DNA of 64,000 nucleotides from Pipra filicauda (taxonomy: Eukaryota; Chordata; Aves; Passeriformes; Pipridae), in contig NW_024104096.1 in the NCBI RefSeq assembly GCF_003945595.2, positions 1,049,501 to 1,113,500 on the forward strand, read 5' to 3'. A program made the translations under genes and the position numbers. Within the stretch, counting starts at the first letter, position 1, and the number at the start of each line of letters is the position of its first letter. Below, one piece after another: positions 35,897-48,200 of this stretch. The notes below the pieces were generated by a model that was given only the letters and a program-made list of their open reading frames with translations, was not told the origin of the DNA and searched no databases.

Positions 35897-38829
35897 TGGG
35901 GGAGGTTTGAATTGATTACATAATCCTGCACTAGTTTTTATGAAATGTGTAATTTTTTTTCAGACCATTTCTTCACAGAATATCTGTTGGTACCATAAAC
36001 TTCAGTGCTTTTTCAGCTCTTGTCTTTGAGCTATAGAGCAAATTCTAACAACACATGGGTCTTGTTAGGGCTTAGGGTGTCTAGGCTTTAAAATTGGTGA
36101 GAACTGCACATCAGTAGTATGAGGCATGACGATTTCAAGACAGATTAATTTCAGGCATAAACTTACAGCAATGTCACTTATGAGGGAAGTTATTTGTTTT
36201 GGGCAGAAGCAGATCTGTAACTACATGCAAAAGAATGACACTGGGCTCAAAACAGCCCTGAACAAGGTATGCTGTGAGAGGCAGTGATTTGCACTTCATA
36301 TTGAAAAATATTTTCAAGAGTTTCTACCAGGTGTATAGTGCAATTCTTATTTCTGCCTCAGCTGAAATTACAGGTTTTGGTTTGTTCAACAAAAAACAAG
36401 ATAAGGGTCATTTACTTTATTGGAGTCTCTTCTTCATCTTTTTAAGTTCTCTATTGTTCTGCTTTTACAAGGTTTTCCCATAGCACATTTCCTCCTACCA
36501 CCCCACAAGCAGTAAAGGGGGCAGCAGTAGGATGCTGCTTTGTTGTGGGAAGTCAGGTTGCAATCTTGAATATGGAGCTTGGTCCAGAGAACCAGGGCAG
36601 AAAAACCTGCAGGACTAGGCAGGTTTTCCTGTAGAGGTCTGGACAAAGTCCTGGTAGGGGCTAAACTTGGGTCCGTGCCCTATGATCCAGGTGAAAACTG
36701 AGTATGCTGCACCATGAACCTTCTTACATCTGGTTTTGGTGTTTGGGTCATGGAGGGAACATGCAGTCACTGACATTGGTGGGTCCTGGTCTTTGGTCTG
36801 CATGACCCAAGCTCTTGAGAACCAACAGCCACTGTCAGAGTATGACAGGAGTAAAAATCCATCAACATACAATAACAAAGTCAAGATTAGGCTCTGAGTC
36901 ATTAAAATAATGGTTTGTAAGTGTATTGAAGATGATGAAGCTGTATTATTGATTTAAATTTGTATGCACATTTAATCTTTTCATTGAACCAGACCATAAT
37001 AACCAAAAGCTGCTTGAAAGTCCTGGGAAAAACAGCAATTGCTTAAACAAATTATTTGGTTTTTTCCTTATCTTGTCTAAAATTATTTGTTTTAGAAATG
37101 AAATATGAATGTAATAAAGAAGATAAATCAGACTATTGTATTTACCATGGAAGGATGGAAGAAAAAGTTAAAAGCAAGTTAAAAAACAAGTAAATAAAAT
37201 ATTTTTAATGAAGAAACAACAAAAATACTTCCTATGTAGTATCATTAACATTGAAATTCATTCAAGACTTTTAGTCAGGCTGAAGAGGGTAAAAATTTCA
37301 AAAATTAAAAAAAAAATTATTTAAAAACATTTAAAATCATAAATATGATCATTCTAATGATGTTGAGGTGAACACTGGCTGTTGGAGTTTGAAAAATATT
37401 TGTCTTACCAGCGGCTATACTGCAATTATTCAGTATGGGGTTTGTTAAAGAATCTTTTGCTGGTCATTGTAGAGAGATCAGATACGGATCTAACAGTATT
37501 ACACTATGTATATTCTTAGATGTCATATATGTGCAAGCTTTATGTGTGCTCTGTGCAAAGTAAGGGAAGATCTTTTTTTTACAGAGATTTTTACCAGGAA
37601 CTTGGTAAGCCGCAGACTGAAGAAGGGTACTTTGGGTTTACGAGGGCCTTGTTCTGCTGATAATGCAAAGACAAACTATGTTAGAGCTGATCCTTTCTAG
37701 GAATAAGCAGTGAAATGTAACCAGGATACTAGTTTACCAAACAGCCAGTAGACTGGAAAGGGTATGACTGCTTACACAATGGAGTTTCACAGAGTTCATT
37801 GGTACATCCCATTCTCAGATTGGAGCAGAATTTAAACTCAATCAGATCCAAAAAATCATGTACTCCTGTAGAGATGCTAGAGTCGTGGGGTAGGTATGTA
37901 GCAGAGAGTATTACTTTCCCCTGATTTGTGAAGGGACTATTTCAAGAAAAACAGACAGGAAAATGAAGCCTGCCTTCCTTTCTCTTTGTATGGAAGGACA
38001 AGCTGAAAAGTCAAGGCCTAGGCTTCAAACCCAGAGAGGCCCCTCCACTGACATCTGCTGGTGAAGGTATCATCAGTGCATCCCTACATACCTGACTGTT
38101 GTCATCTGCTTGCTCAGAGATAGCTCAGCCTTTCACTAAAACATTTTAAGGGATACTGAGTTTGGTTTTGTACTCATCTCTGGGGAGACTTTTATCTCTC
38201 AAGCACTTCCATCTTGTTTTCTGAATTAGTCATGATTTATATTACATGTTGAGATGTATGTGAATAAGCTACACAAACAAACTTTAATTCTTCTTTCACG
38301 TTCTGACTTCACAGAAATGACACCAACAGTCACATCAAGAGAACTATAAATAAAGTTCAGATTGAACTAAAAATGCTTCCTGTGTATTATACGGTCACAT
38401 TCAATAGCCATCAGGTAGCATATGTGTGACAACCACAGATGAGAAGCTGAATGAATAGGCAAACTGGTTACCCTTCCTTCCATTTTTTTTTTTTTTCTGT
38501 TAAGTGAACCCTTCAAAACACAAATTATGCAGGCTGATTAGGCAGGGCATGAATCTGGCACTTTGCCATCATCTACAATCTATCTGCCCTGTGACAGACA
38601 GTCTCCAGGACGCTGCACTGAATACCTTTCAGAATTGAAATTTCAAATGTTTCCTCTTGTTTATGATGGTCACCTGAGATACTTGATTCTTAAACCAGGC
38701 ACCTACAATGGTGCCACCAAGGCTTATAAAATGCCCACTTTGGAACCCTAGCTGCATTAGATTGAAAACTATAAATCCTTTTATAGTGCATTGTTATTGT
38801 AGTAACTATATTGTTTTTCAACGCAGAAA
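35896..38829. other. Intronic DNA, nothing recognised
   Basis: AT-rich unique-looking sequence within the last ADGRV1 intron. Part of 38560-38830 may belong to the RTE element whose 3' end follows, but I could not prove it. Confidence 0.5.
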
Positions 38830-38992
38830 GAATTGTATCTTGCAGAATATTCCACCTAAGGAGTCTTTCTGCTGTGCCTTTTGCAACCGGACATGTCTAT
38901 CTCGTATTGGCCTTTTTAGCCACCAACGCGCTTGTAACAAATGTGGGTAGAGCCCTTCCCAAATCTTTGTTCGCGAAGCCTAGCCATGATGA
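38830..38992 (+). mobile_element. RTE-clade retrotransposon 3' end (best copy)
   Basis: The plus-strand frame ending at 38950 encodes CCAFCNRTCLSRIGLFSHQR, then ACNKCG and a stop. This C-x2-C...H motif is what many RTE-type elements carry at the end of their reverse-transcriptase ORF. It is followed by GTAGAGCCCTTCCCAAATC, GAAGCCTAGCCATGATGA and the end of the element. A very short 3' UTR ending in an ATG-type microsatellite fits the RTE clade. It is 5'-truncated. AviRTE is the RTE family known from birds, and I infer membership without a library search. Confidence 0.65.
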
Positions 38993-41900
38993 ACTATATT
39001 TACATAAGCTTTTTAACTTAGTAGATCTTCTCCATATTAAAGAACTATTAGAATATTTACATAGTATTAGAGAAATATTGAAATATTTATGTAGTATTTG
39101 TCACATTTGTCTATATTAAGAGTAAAAATACATTAAGATATGAAGGTAGCAGAATCCTCCATTGATACTGCTCAATATATATTTGGAAAGTACCATGGTG
39201 GGTGACCCATCACCACTGGAGGGGTTTGGGCCTCTCTCAAAGGCTTTTGCTGTGTTTGATTTCACATCTCACCCAAAGCAATTAATTGTTTCAGTTTTGT
39301 GCATCACAGAAGGGGGGAGGACAGGAGTATTTGTAGGATATGGGAATATAGCTGAAAGCTCAGAAATCAGTAAAGCTATACGCATTTATGGTATTTATGC
39401 TTTAGAGCAATGCTGATGGGTAGCTTGCTGCTTTGGGACAGATTCTATCTACTTTTATTCTTGTTGGCTCCTTTTATAACTCCCCAGCCCTAACAAGAGC
39501 AGAGGTCCTTAGGGAATTCTGGTATATATTGGGCTTTATCCTCAATGACAGTAACATACAACTCTGTCACAATCTGGAAGGCAGTGGTCTTAATAGAATG
39601 CCTATCGACATAAACCTTGCACAAGAAATCAGAGAGAAAGTGAGATCTAGTCCAAAATAGCAGCACTTCTGAAGTTAATTAGTTAAATTAACAAAAACCA
39701 ATTAATAAATAACTTTCTCAGCTGTCTGAATCAATATAAAACCCATAAATTAAATATAATAAAATAATTAACAGAAATTCATAAAAATTAAAAAAAAAAG
39801 TTTTTAGTACATATTAATGAGAAGGACATGTCCCTAAATCATTTTTCCTACCATAACTGTTCCATAATTTCTTTCACATAAGCTACCTTGGAGCTGGCTG
39901 GCCTTCCAGAAGATTCACAAAATAAAATAAATGAGGTGATGCAGTGAGCAGAGTGAATCCTAACAATGTATTTATTTCTGCGTGGACATGAACATATCTG
40001 ATGTAAAGGAGGAATTAATCAATAAGATATTCAGATACAGTGGCTCCATGATACAAGAAGCCCAGTTTTTGTATTTCTTACACCAAACAAAAAAATCCTA
40101 CCACCATGTGATGCTTGCATAAAGCTGGCATAAAGGCTGGCAAAGAAACGGTACACTGCTGTCCACCTGATTTGCTAGAACTGCAGTTGTGTGTGTCCCT
40201 CTGACCCAGTCCATATTTTAGGTTAATCTGTAATTAGGCCCAGCGTTAATGATTGTGGAACCAAGGGCTAAGTGCACAGTTCTACGACACATTCCTTTAG
40301 CAGCAAGGGCGAGTGTGCCAGCACAACTATTTGTGGAGCTGCACTGCACACTGCAAATTACTAAGCACTGGAGAGTCAAAGAACAAAGTTTTGCTTTGGG
40401 GGTTTGGTTGATTTTTTTTTAACCTGTCTTCATTTCTGCAGCTGAGAGAGGTCAGTTGCAGAGGCAGGAGGGCAGGAATGAAATTTTAGCTTTGCTGTTA
40501 TTATACCCTCTTTGCCACTGATCCTGGCTGCAAGGTTAAATCTTGTGGCTACAGACAGCTTAAGTAAAGTCACCTTCAGAGAGCTCAGAACTACAGCAAA
40601 AGGACTATGAGTGAAATGACAGATGAAGCACAAAGTGGCATAAAGACATTTTTACATGTTCCTCTGCTAATCACTGCTGATCCTCAGTTAACCTTCAGAG
40701 TGGGAGCTAATATTTGAGCACAGCTATGGCTAAGTTTGGTTATCGACTGACAGTTTTAGGGAAAAGAAATAATGGAGGTTTCTGTTTCAGCTTATTAAAG
40801 GTAAAGCTCAAACAATAGTGGATCAAGCATTTCTAATCTTCCTCTATACCCAAAAGTACCATCCCACAGTTTAGAAGTGATAAAACTAGCTAATGTGGGG
40901 CAAAGCACCTTCTCTCTGCTCTTCTAGAAAGCCTCCTCAAAATGAGGAATTCTCAGTCTACTGAAATGAAGTCTGGCCTAAAAAGGGTTGAGAAGCACCT
41001 CACACAGCAAATGACAGGCGAGAGCAGCGCAGCTAGAAGGCATCTCAGCTGCCCATACACTTTAGCCCACTTGGAGAAGAGGTGCTTGTCTTCCAGTTGC
41101 CAAAAACCACCACTTCCTTGGAGCTAAGAGTGGTGCTCAAGGGCACCAACCTGATGTGGAGTGGCAAGGCATATAGAAGGAGGGGAGAGGAAGAAGAGGA
41201 GAAACTGAACCTGAGCAGATGTGGTTTCATGTGAGCACAAGCAACAAAGCAAGAGAGGAAGAAATGTGCTGCTGAGAGATCACAAGATGACCTTGTTTCA
41301 GTGCCTGCTAGCTTAACCATTATCATAAAACTCCTGTCAGACAACAGCTCAGCGAATACTTTGGCAGTATAAGCCTGTATTGCCAAACAGATTTTTAAAA
41401 AAACCTTTTCCACCACCTCATCTCTCTTTTTATTGTTTCCATGTGGTTCCCTGCCTCCCTCTCGTTGGCCATGCACTGAACTGGACTGGAGAACAGGATA
41501 AAAATAATAGAACAGATTTTTAGTCACAGAAAACCTCTTTTATTTATTTATTTATTTGTTTATTTTATTTATTATTAAGTATATGTTGAGCTACAGCTTA
41601 TGTGTAAGACAATGGCTGATAAACATCTGCTTTGCTGGTCAAAGCTGCTCTAAGCTCCACGCTACTTCTTCAGTTCATGTTGTTCAAATGTTGTGCGTGG
41701 GGCTGGAACCAGATGGGACAACTGATTTGATTTAGAAATAATGGGTTTTTTTACTCCTGTAAATGGGGACATAGTTTGGTCACAGGAATAAGCACTGGGT
41801 TAAAATTGTAAGACACTATTTGAATCAGTAATGCAAACAAAAATATTTTCCTCCAAATGTGGCCTGAGGTCTCTGCTTCAAATCACATTAATACAAAAGG

Positions 41901-42420
41901 CTCATAAGAAATAAAATTAATAAAATATTAATAAAGAATACAACAATAAAATTTAGGGAAGATAATCAAAAGTTGGCTCTCTACACACTGCCTTTAAAAT
42001 AACTGAAAACAAATTAACTAGGCATGGAGCTTGAAGACTTAGGAAGAAATAATGAAGTGCTGAATTTGTGTTGAATTATAACTACTGCTGTTACCTAGAT
42101 TGTTTTTTATTACTTAAGTCTCAGTCTTCTGCAGTTTACTAATGCCAACCAACTTGCTTAAGCAGAAAACACTGTGTGATGGTGGGAGTGTTAGATGTGG
42201 ATGGCTTTGTATCTTATAAACTACCTATGAATTATCTGGTTTCCTTCAAAGCATTCAGGAAGGAGTTAAAAAGCAAAAGGTACCTTCTTACATACCTAAA
42301 AGAAGGTTTGCAACCGTAAGCTTCTGCACCTAGCTTTGAAAGTCTTGACAAAGAAAACCTCTAACTGCTAACAAAGTAGATGTAGTCTGCAAAATGTCCA
42401 GGTAAAATTAATAGGTACAA
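38993..42420. other. Intronic DNA, no second gene recognised
   Basis: Contains a TTTA-rich microsatellite at 41537-41577 and a 160-codon minus-strand open frame (41527-41045) discussed in the findings. No repeat family was identified. Confidence 0.5.
41537..41577. repeat. (TTTA)n microsatellite
   Basis: TTTATTTATTTATTTATTTG followed by TTTATTTTATTTATTATT. Confidence 0.9.
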
Positions 42421-42900
42421 AACAGATTTTCCTATGAAGATGGCTTGGGTTGGAAGGGATCTTAAAGCCCATTTATTTCCAATCCCCTGCCATGAGCAGG
42501 GACACCGTCCACTAGACCAGAATGCTCAGATTCTCATCCAACCTGGCCTTGAACACTTCCAGGAATGTGGCAGCCACACCTTCTCTGGGCAACCTGTTTC
42601 AGATCCTTATCACCTTCACAGCAAAAATTTTTTTCCTAAAATCTGATATAAATCTGCCCTCTTTCATTGCACCCTTGTCCTGTCAGTCTATGCTCTTGTC
42701 AGAAGTCCCTCTCCAGCTCTCTTGTGGCCCCTTTAGGCATTGGAAGGGTCTCTAAGCTCTTCTCAGAGCCTTCTCTTCTCCAATCTGACAACCCCAGCTT
42801 TCTTAGAGTTTCCTCACAGCAGAGCTGCTCTAGCGGTCTAAACTTCTCCATGGCCTCCTCTGAAATCACTCCATGTCCTTCTTATGTCGGAGGTTGCACA
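42421..42900 (-). mobile_element. CR1 LINE 3' fragment in ADGRV1 intron
   Basis: Reverse copy with GGTTGGAAGGGATCTTAAAG, CCATGAGCAGGGACACC, CAACCTGGCCTTGAACACTT, ACCTTCTCTGGGCAACCTG and a long body to about 42900. Its 3' terminal 8-mers have decayed. It is sense to ADGRV1 and lies 0.5 kb from the penultimate exon. Confidence 0.9.
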
Positions 42901-43397
42901 ATTAGAGGAGTTTTCTGTAACGCAAGTTGGCTTAGGATATTCAGCCTATTCATTATGAACTTATTGAATATGAATATCCCTTTATTAGCAGCATTCTCAG
43001 TCTTCCATCCAGTTTGACTTTCCCTGGATATCACTGAAGGGAACAAGCTTCTGAAACTATGTGTGCCAGATGACTTAACCTGGTAATGTCACCAGAACCT
43101 TGCTGTTGTCTCTTGTGGGGCTCAATGATATCCCCAAAAATCATTCACATGATTCACGTGACCTCCTGCTTCCAATCCAGTCCATTTGTACTTCACCTGA
43201 TGCCTGGTGCAGCTGGGCTTTCGCTCGTGTCTGCCAGATCTCATCTGGTATCACTGCTGTGACTCTGTGCCATGTTGACTTATCTTTCAGATTTTCATTG
43301 GAAATCAGGTTATATTGAGACCTCCTTAACTGGAGCTCATGGAATGATGACACCATAACAACATGAACTTTGAGGTGCAAGGAGGAAAGTCACTTAC

Positions 43398-43575
43398 CCG
43401 TCTTTAAAGCAAATATTAGGTCATCAAACTCTTGTGATTCCTCATCAGCAACCAATGAGCTGGTACTAAATCCTCCAGAAGGGTGGAAAACGTTGCCATT
43501 TTGTGGACTTTGCTTAAAGGCAGCACTAGCTTGACTAGCAGGCTGCAAGGATGCCCTCTCCCAGTCTGTAGGCAC
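43398..43575 (-). CDS. ADGRV1: ADGRV1 penultimate exon: cytoplasmic tail
   Basis: This 178-nt exon starts in phase 0 ([11 protein letters not shown]) and ends after the first base of a codon (AAG ACG G). It encodes 59 complete codons of the intracellular tail. The centre is a Ser/Gln/Ala-rich low-complexity spacer ([18 protein letters not shown]). An acidic block, [18 protein letters not shown], follows and is the most conserved-looking part of the exon. The tail recruits PDZ and scaffold proteins of the USH2 complex. The acceptor is TTTAAACTTTGCAG/GTG and the donor ACGG/GTAAGTG, both strong. The reading frame joins the exons on both sides without a shift. It is separated from the TM7 exon by a 1,526-bp intron. 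Confidence 0.94.
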
Positions 43576-43740
43576 CTGCAAAGTTTAAAAAGACACAAAA
43601 ATGCAGTAATCATCAAAACTATAGTATAGAAACTGAAAACTATGACCAGAGCTGAACTGAAGACAAAGAGATTTTGGAACCAGCTGTTCTGTCACTTCTA
43701 TAGTGAACCAGAAAGCTTTTTTTCTTTTTAATAAATAATA

Positions 43741-43765
43741 CATATGTATATATATATATTTACAT
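43741..43765. repeat. AT microsatellite
   Basis: CATATGTATATATATATATT in the penultimate ADGRV1 intron. Confidence 0.7.
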
Positions 43766-44597
43766 ACATGTAAATCAAATACAAGTCATTTAACCTTGTG
43801 TTTATTATGTCTGTCCTAGTTACAGCAAAAAATTATAAAAATATTGCTATTTCTGAACACTCACCCCCAGAATGGAAAACTTTAAAGTACGGAAACTAAA
43901 GTACTGAAAGGTTTCAGCTTAATCCTCTCTTATCAGTGCCTTTGCCTCTGCACTGCCTCTCCCTTCTATAGCAACTAATCATCATTCATTTCCATTACAT
44001 GATTTACAGCTGGCAACCCACCACTTCCCATGTTTATCAATACAGTATTTTAAAGTAATTTGCCAGTCTTTGAAGCTTCTAGTGATGTCTTACAGTTTTG
44101 ACATCAGCTTCTCCTACACTCAGTTTAAGGTGGAGCTGCACAAAATATTAGAGTTTCAGTTAATGAGTGTTTCAGTTAAGAGGTGTTTCTGCAAGTCTAT
44201 CTGCTCCTTAAAATGTCATGAAAAGCCAAAACGCTGAACTCTAAAAAAGTATACTTTAGGCCAATCAAAATATATTTTCTTGGTTCAATACTCATCCACT
44301 GTTTAGATGTTCAGGAACACAAAAACTTGCTGTGAAGGACTGAGAAGCTGTGCTGTTCCCTGAACTGGGGAGAAGTTGAGTAAATTTAGTGGTCTGTCAG
44401 GAGGCAGCTGAGAAGCTTTAAAATCCACACAAACCTACAGTGAAGTAGGTAGAAAAACAGGCAAAACAGCTGCCACATAAGTATTTTGGTTTCCACAAAA
44501 ATTATGACTAGAACAGATATATTCTCTTGAAATATTTCAATTCCATCAAGTAAGTATTTTTCCTGGAAAACCTGTTTAGCTGGAAATTTTCAACTAG

Positions 44598-44668
44598 CCC
44601 TCCTCCCCTCTCCTCCCCTCCCCTTCCCTCTCCTCTCTTCCCCTCCCCTCCTCTCCCCTCCCCTCTCC
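44598..44668 (+). repeat. 71-nt pure pyrimidine tract
   Basis: Only C and T, built of CCCTCC, TCTCC and CCCCTC units, in the penultimate ADGRV1 intron. The opposite strand, and so the pre-mRNA, is pure purine (GGGGAGG units). It is capable of triplex (H-DNA) or G-quadruplex folding in principle. Confidence 0.93.
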
Positions 44669-45101
44669 ATTTTATTCTAAATTTATTCTATTATAGTTTC
44701 CAGAAATTTTGGACATCATAATTTTGAGAAATTAATGACTTAAAGCTCATCTAAGATCTACAGTAAGCTGAAAGAATTACCCTGATATTTTGATTTCTCG
44801 TTACTTACTTTTGACAGTTTAATCAACCTCTATAACAAACCAAAGACTCAAATAGAAAAGGGGAATTTCTTTAGATGGGATATCAGGTAATGGTAAGTTC
44901 CAAGAACATTACCATGAATAAAGACAACAATTTTTGTTGTTAAAATAAACTAAAAAAAAAAAATGTTCCCCTCCCCAAAGCCAACCTTTAATAATTAGCA
45001 TTTCATTCCTGTATATTACACTTCAGAACTGCCACTTAAATCTCCAGGTACATTTTCAATACACAAGTTAATGACTACAAAACACTATAAAGCACTCTTA
45101 C

Positions 45102-45293
45102 CTCTTCCATAGCACTGATGAGGTTCTGTGTGGACTTGCTGATCTCTCCTCCTGCAGCTGGCAGACCACTGCCATGTGTGAAAAATGCTGATCCTGGAGT
45201 TGTATGCCCATTCATGTCTACAGTATAACTTGCTTTCACAGGACAGCACAGCTGGTTGTGCAAGATAAAATATACCACAAAGACATAAAGACC
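45102..45293 (-). CDS. ADGRV1: ADGRV1 antepenultimate exon: end of TM7 and start of cytoplasmic tail
   Basis: This 192-nt, phase 0-0 exon encodes 64 residues, starting [14 protein letters not shown] and ending [13 protein letters not shown]1 (VLGR1/GPR98) is a very large adhesion GPCR that forms stereociliary ankle links and the photoreceptor periciliary complex with usherin and whirlin; loss causes Usher syndrome type 2C. The first 14 residues are the hydrophobic, aromatic second half of TM7, where other adhesion GPCRs have QG(L/F)(F/Y)VF. A CC pair at residues 16-17 is a possible palmitoylation site (inference). A Gly/Ser/Pro-rich spacer and a conserved [12 protein letters not shown] block follow. 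The acceptor is CTCTGTTTCAG/GGT and the donor GAG/GTAAGAG. Identification rests on close agreement with the mammalian ADGRV1 tail as I remember it; no alignment was run. The preceding exon, with TM6 and the start of TM7, was not found. Confidence 0.93.
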
Positions 45294-48200
45294 CTGAAAC
45301 AGAGGGAGAAAAAGAACATCGGCCTGTAAAATGCAGGGAGCTTAGATCAGAATTTTCTATGGAAAATAAGGGACATCATGACTGCCCATCAGAGATCTGA
45401 AAGTTAAAAGTAAGTTCATATCCTGAGGCCTCCAGCTAAAAAGCACATAAGCACACCCCCCTCCCCCCCCAAAGTATTTTAAAATGATTTTTTGGTTGAA
45501 CCCACACAGTTGCAAAGCAAAACCAAGTTCTCAACAACAACAAAACCAACTTGAGTTTCACAGTTGTCATAATAGTGAAAATGTGGTTAAAGTCTGCCTT
45601 TACAATAGGATTTGGCTGCTGGTCTGCAGCCACAATTCTTCATTTCCTTGCTGACCTGCTGGCTCTTTGCATTCTTACCCCAGTTTCAACCTCATGCAAA
45701 CTGCACTGCTGCCGTCACAGATACTGAGTTGTAACTATAAATTAGATTTTCTGTGATATCCACTAATTCAACACTGTTCTTCATTTCTGATTACCACAAA
45801 GCCTCTGCTGTATGCCTCTGCAGTTCTTTAAAACTTGCTAATTTTGACCTTTAGACTGAGCCAAGAAAAGTATTATAACTATGTCTTTTGTTTGTAAAGA
45901 AATCCAGTAATTGAACTTCTCGATATGAAATCTGACTTACTTTACTTTTTAAGTTGCACTTATACTGAGGGAAAATAATCCATTCCAACTGATAAATCAA
46001 CCACTTCAATAATTACTAAAGAACGGGTTACCAAAAGAGTAACAGAAAGAAGACTGCTGGATTCTTACCAATTCCTGCAATAAAATTACATTTGCAATGG
46101 TTTTTGTATTTCACATTGTCCTCTAGACCCCTGAAACCAATTGTACTAAACAGAACTATTAATTTCAAAGGTATCCATTGGCATGAAATTACTAACTGGG
46201 ATTATAAATAGTAAGGAGTTTCATATAATTACATTTGTGAATTCCTAATGGAAGGAATTATGAAAATACTTGGAGATTGCAAATACCCAAGATATATGCT
46301 CATTTCCAGCCAATAGCACTCCATGATACAAAGATTATTAATTTCTATTGCTAAAACGATATGATAAAACCATCTGGTCCCAAGCGACACATAACAGAAG
46401 TTAATGGGATTCAATGGGATTTTGGTCTCAGCTGTTCAAACACTGGAAAACCCTTCTACAGCTGCTATAAAGCTATACAAGCTCTGTGTGTGAAATTTTT
46501 TAACAGCAAACCACCAAAGAAAAGTGTTAAAAACAATTATTTTGAGAAAATATTTTTCCACTTTTCCAGATTATTGTTTATTTGTCATGAGGACTCCGAG
46601 CAGTTCACTGAGAGAAAATTTCTTTGTGATACATGTAAGTAAATACATTCCAAAAAACTGATGCAAACACATGTTGCACTTAAGAGACATTAAAAAGGAA
46701 CCAAAATGTCCTTTCATTCCATAAACAAATCCAAGGACTCTGATGTAGGTCAAGCATAATGGGACCAGCAAATGGATTTATTTTAATTTGTTTAATGGAT
46801 ATAAAAAGGATAAAAACCTCAAGAAGAACAGATAACAGTGACGACACGGAATTCAGAGTAGCTTCTGGCAATTCAGTCTCTGAGGACCTAGCCACAAAAG
46901 TTGCACACAAATTTCAAGTGGTTTTGTGCTTTTCAAGAAAACCCATTAGCTGAAAATGCTACATAACTCTGTCTTTTGAAATTGCAGGAACATTGGCATA
47001 CAAGGTCCATGAGAAGTCACTCTCCTGTGCAGCCTCAACTGTAGACACTCACTCTTCTAAAACAAATAAACATTAATAAAGTGCCACAATTATTTCCTTA
47101 ACTCGGCCTGGTGTCCTGATTTAACTCTCTGCAGATAGGTGATGAAACAGCTCCTCTAGGTCCTTCCATAATGAGCACATGGACTCAGGGAAGTTATTTG
47201 ACTGTGTAAGGACAGGAGGAGTCACAGGCTGAGACAGATAACAGAAACAAAAATTTTGTTTTACTTCTTCCACTCTTGCAAAATGTTACAGCAGTGCCTT
47301 AGAAATAGAACCTTATACCTAATAAAACAAAACATTCCTAGGTAGGCAATACATGCTCACAGGAATTGCTGCTAGGCAGAAAATTTCTTGCTTGGCTGGA
47401 AAAAGGATGGAACTTTCTTTGACCTATATTCTTACTGAAATATAGAGTCTCAAGGGGATAACGCTCTGTAGAGGTGAGTTCCTTTGTACTGTCAGTGTGG
47501 TTTTGTTTGAAGTATCAGAAGGGTTTTGTGGTCTTATTGTGACAACTCTGCATCTTAGAAACCACCAAAACAGAATTGTAGGAAGTCAAAACAAGGCAAA
47601 TAGTCCTGCTCAAACAGCACCGAGTTCCAATGACCATACACATGAAGATGCCATGAATTAAATCATACTGATTTATATTTATTTTTGCACCAGCAGCTCC
47701 CAGGCTGTTTAATCTGAAAGATCACAGGCAGGATGCAGACACTCAGGTTGTGTCAGTGCAACCAGAGCTTTCACAGTCTCAGTGGGTTTTTTCAAAAGCC
47801 CCAATATGAGGATTGAACCATCCTTCATCATACTTTTTACACCCACAAACCATAAGGTGTTCAACCTTAAACACTGTAAAAATAGTCATAAACCACTACA
47901 AAAATAAGGTTGTTGGCATTCTCACATATGTTTCTCTGAGTTTAATACATAAACAACTCTGGTCAATTTGGAACTACTGTACTTTTTCAGACACACAGAT
48001 GTTGTCCTTGATGGTTGGACCAAGTATGAAATGCAGAGAGCAGTCAATTTCTGCTGACAAGTCTGCTGGTAACCTGCACACTCCAAAAGGATTGAAAGGA
48101 GGTTGGTCTGGGTATGGATATTAGTAACACAGGCAATGGCATCTCTGTTAAAATTGTGGCAAATATTACTTTTTTATTCTTAAGAAGATTTCATCAAAAA

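Larger units (their letters stand above)
35120..43397 (-). other. ADGRV1: ADGRV1 last intron
   Basis: This is an 8,278-bp intron between two well-supported exons, with a GTAAGTG donor at its 43397 end and a TTGCAG acceptor at its 35120 end. It carries an 85-nt poly-T, the best-preserved RTE-type retrotransposon 3' end (plus strand) and an antisense CR1-type LINE at 42421-42900. The rest is unique-looking AT-rich DNA. Confidence 0.9.
43576..45101 (-). other. ADGRV1: ADGRV1 penultimate intron
   Basis: This 1,526-bp intron has donor GTAAGAG and acceptor TTTGCAG. It contains an AT-rich TATATA stretch near 43740-43770. It also has a long pure pyrimidine tract at 44598-44668, which is purine-only in the pre-mRNA. 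Confidence 0.9.

Noticed and set aside
35663..35931. Poly-Phe and poly-Lys open frames
   Set aside because: Translations of the 85-nt poly-T run.
38563..38751. 62-codon frame before the RTE end
   Set aside because: It could be decayed RT sequence, but I see no RT motif, so I did not extend the element over it.
42434..43017. Overlapping plus-strand frames of 70-116 codons
   Set aside because: They are antisense reads of the CR1 copy in the ADGRV1 intron.
46680..46910. Hydrophobic minus-strand frame considered as a TM exon of ADGRV1
   Set aside because: No splice sites at sensible places and no adhesion-GPCR motif; phase does not fit the TM7 exon.
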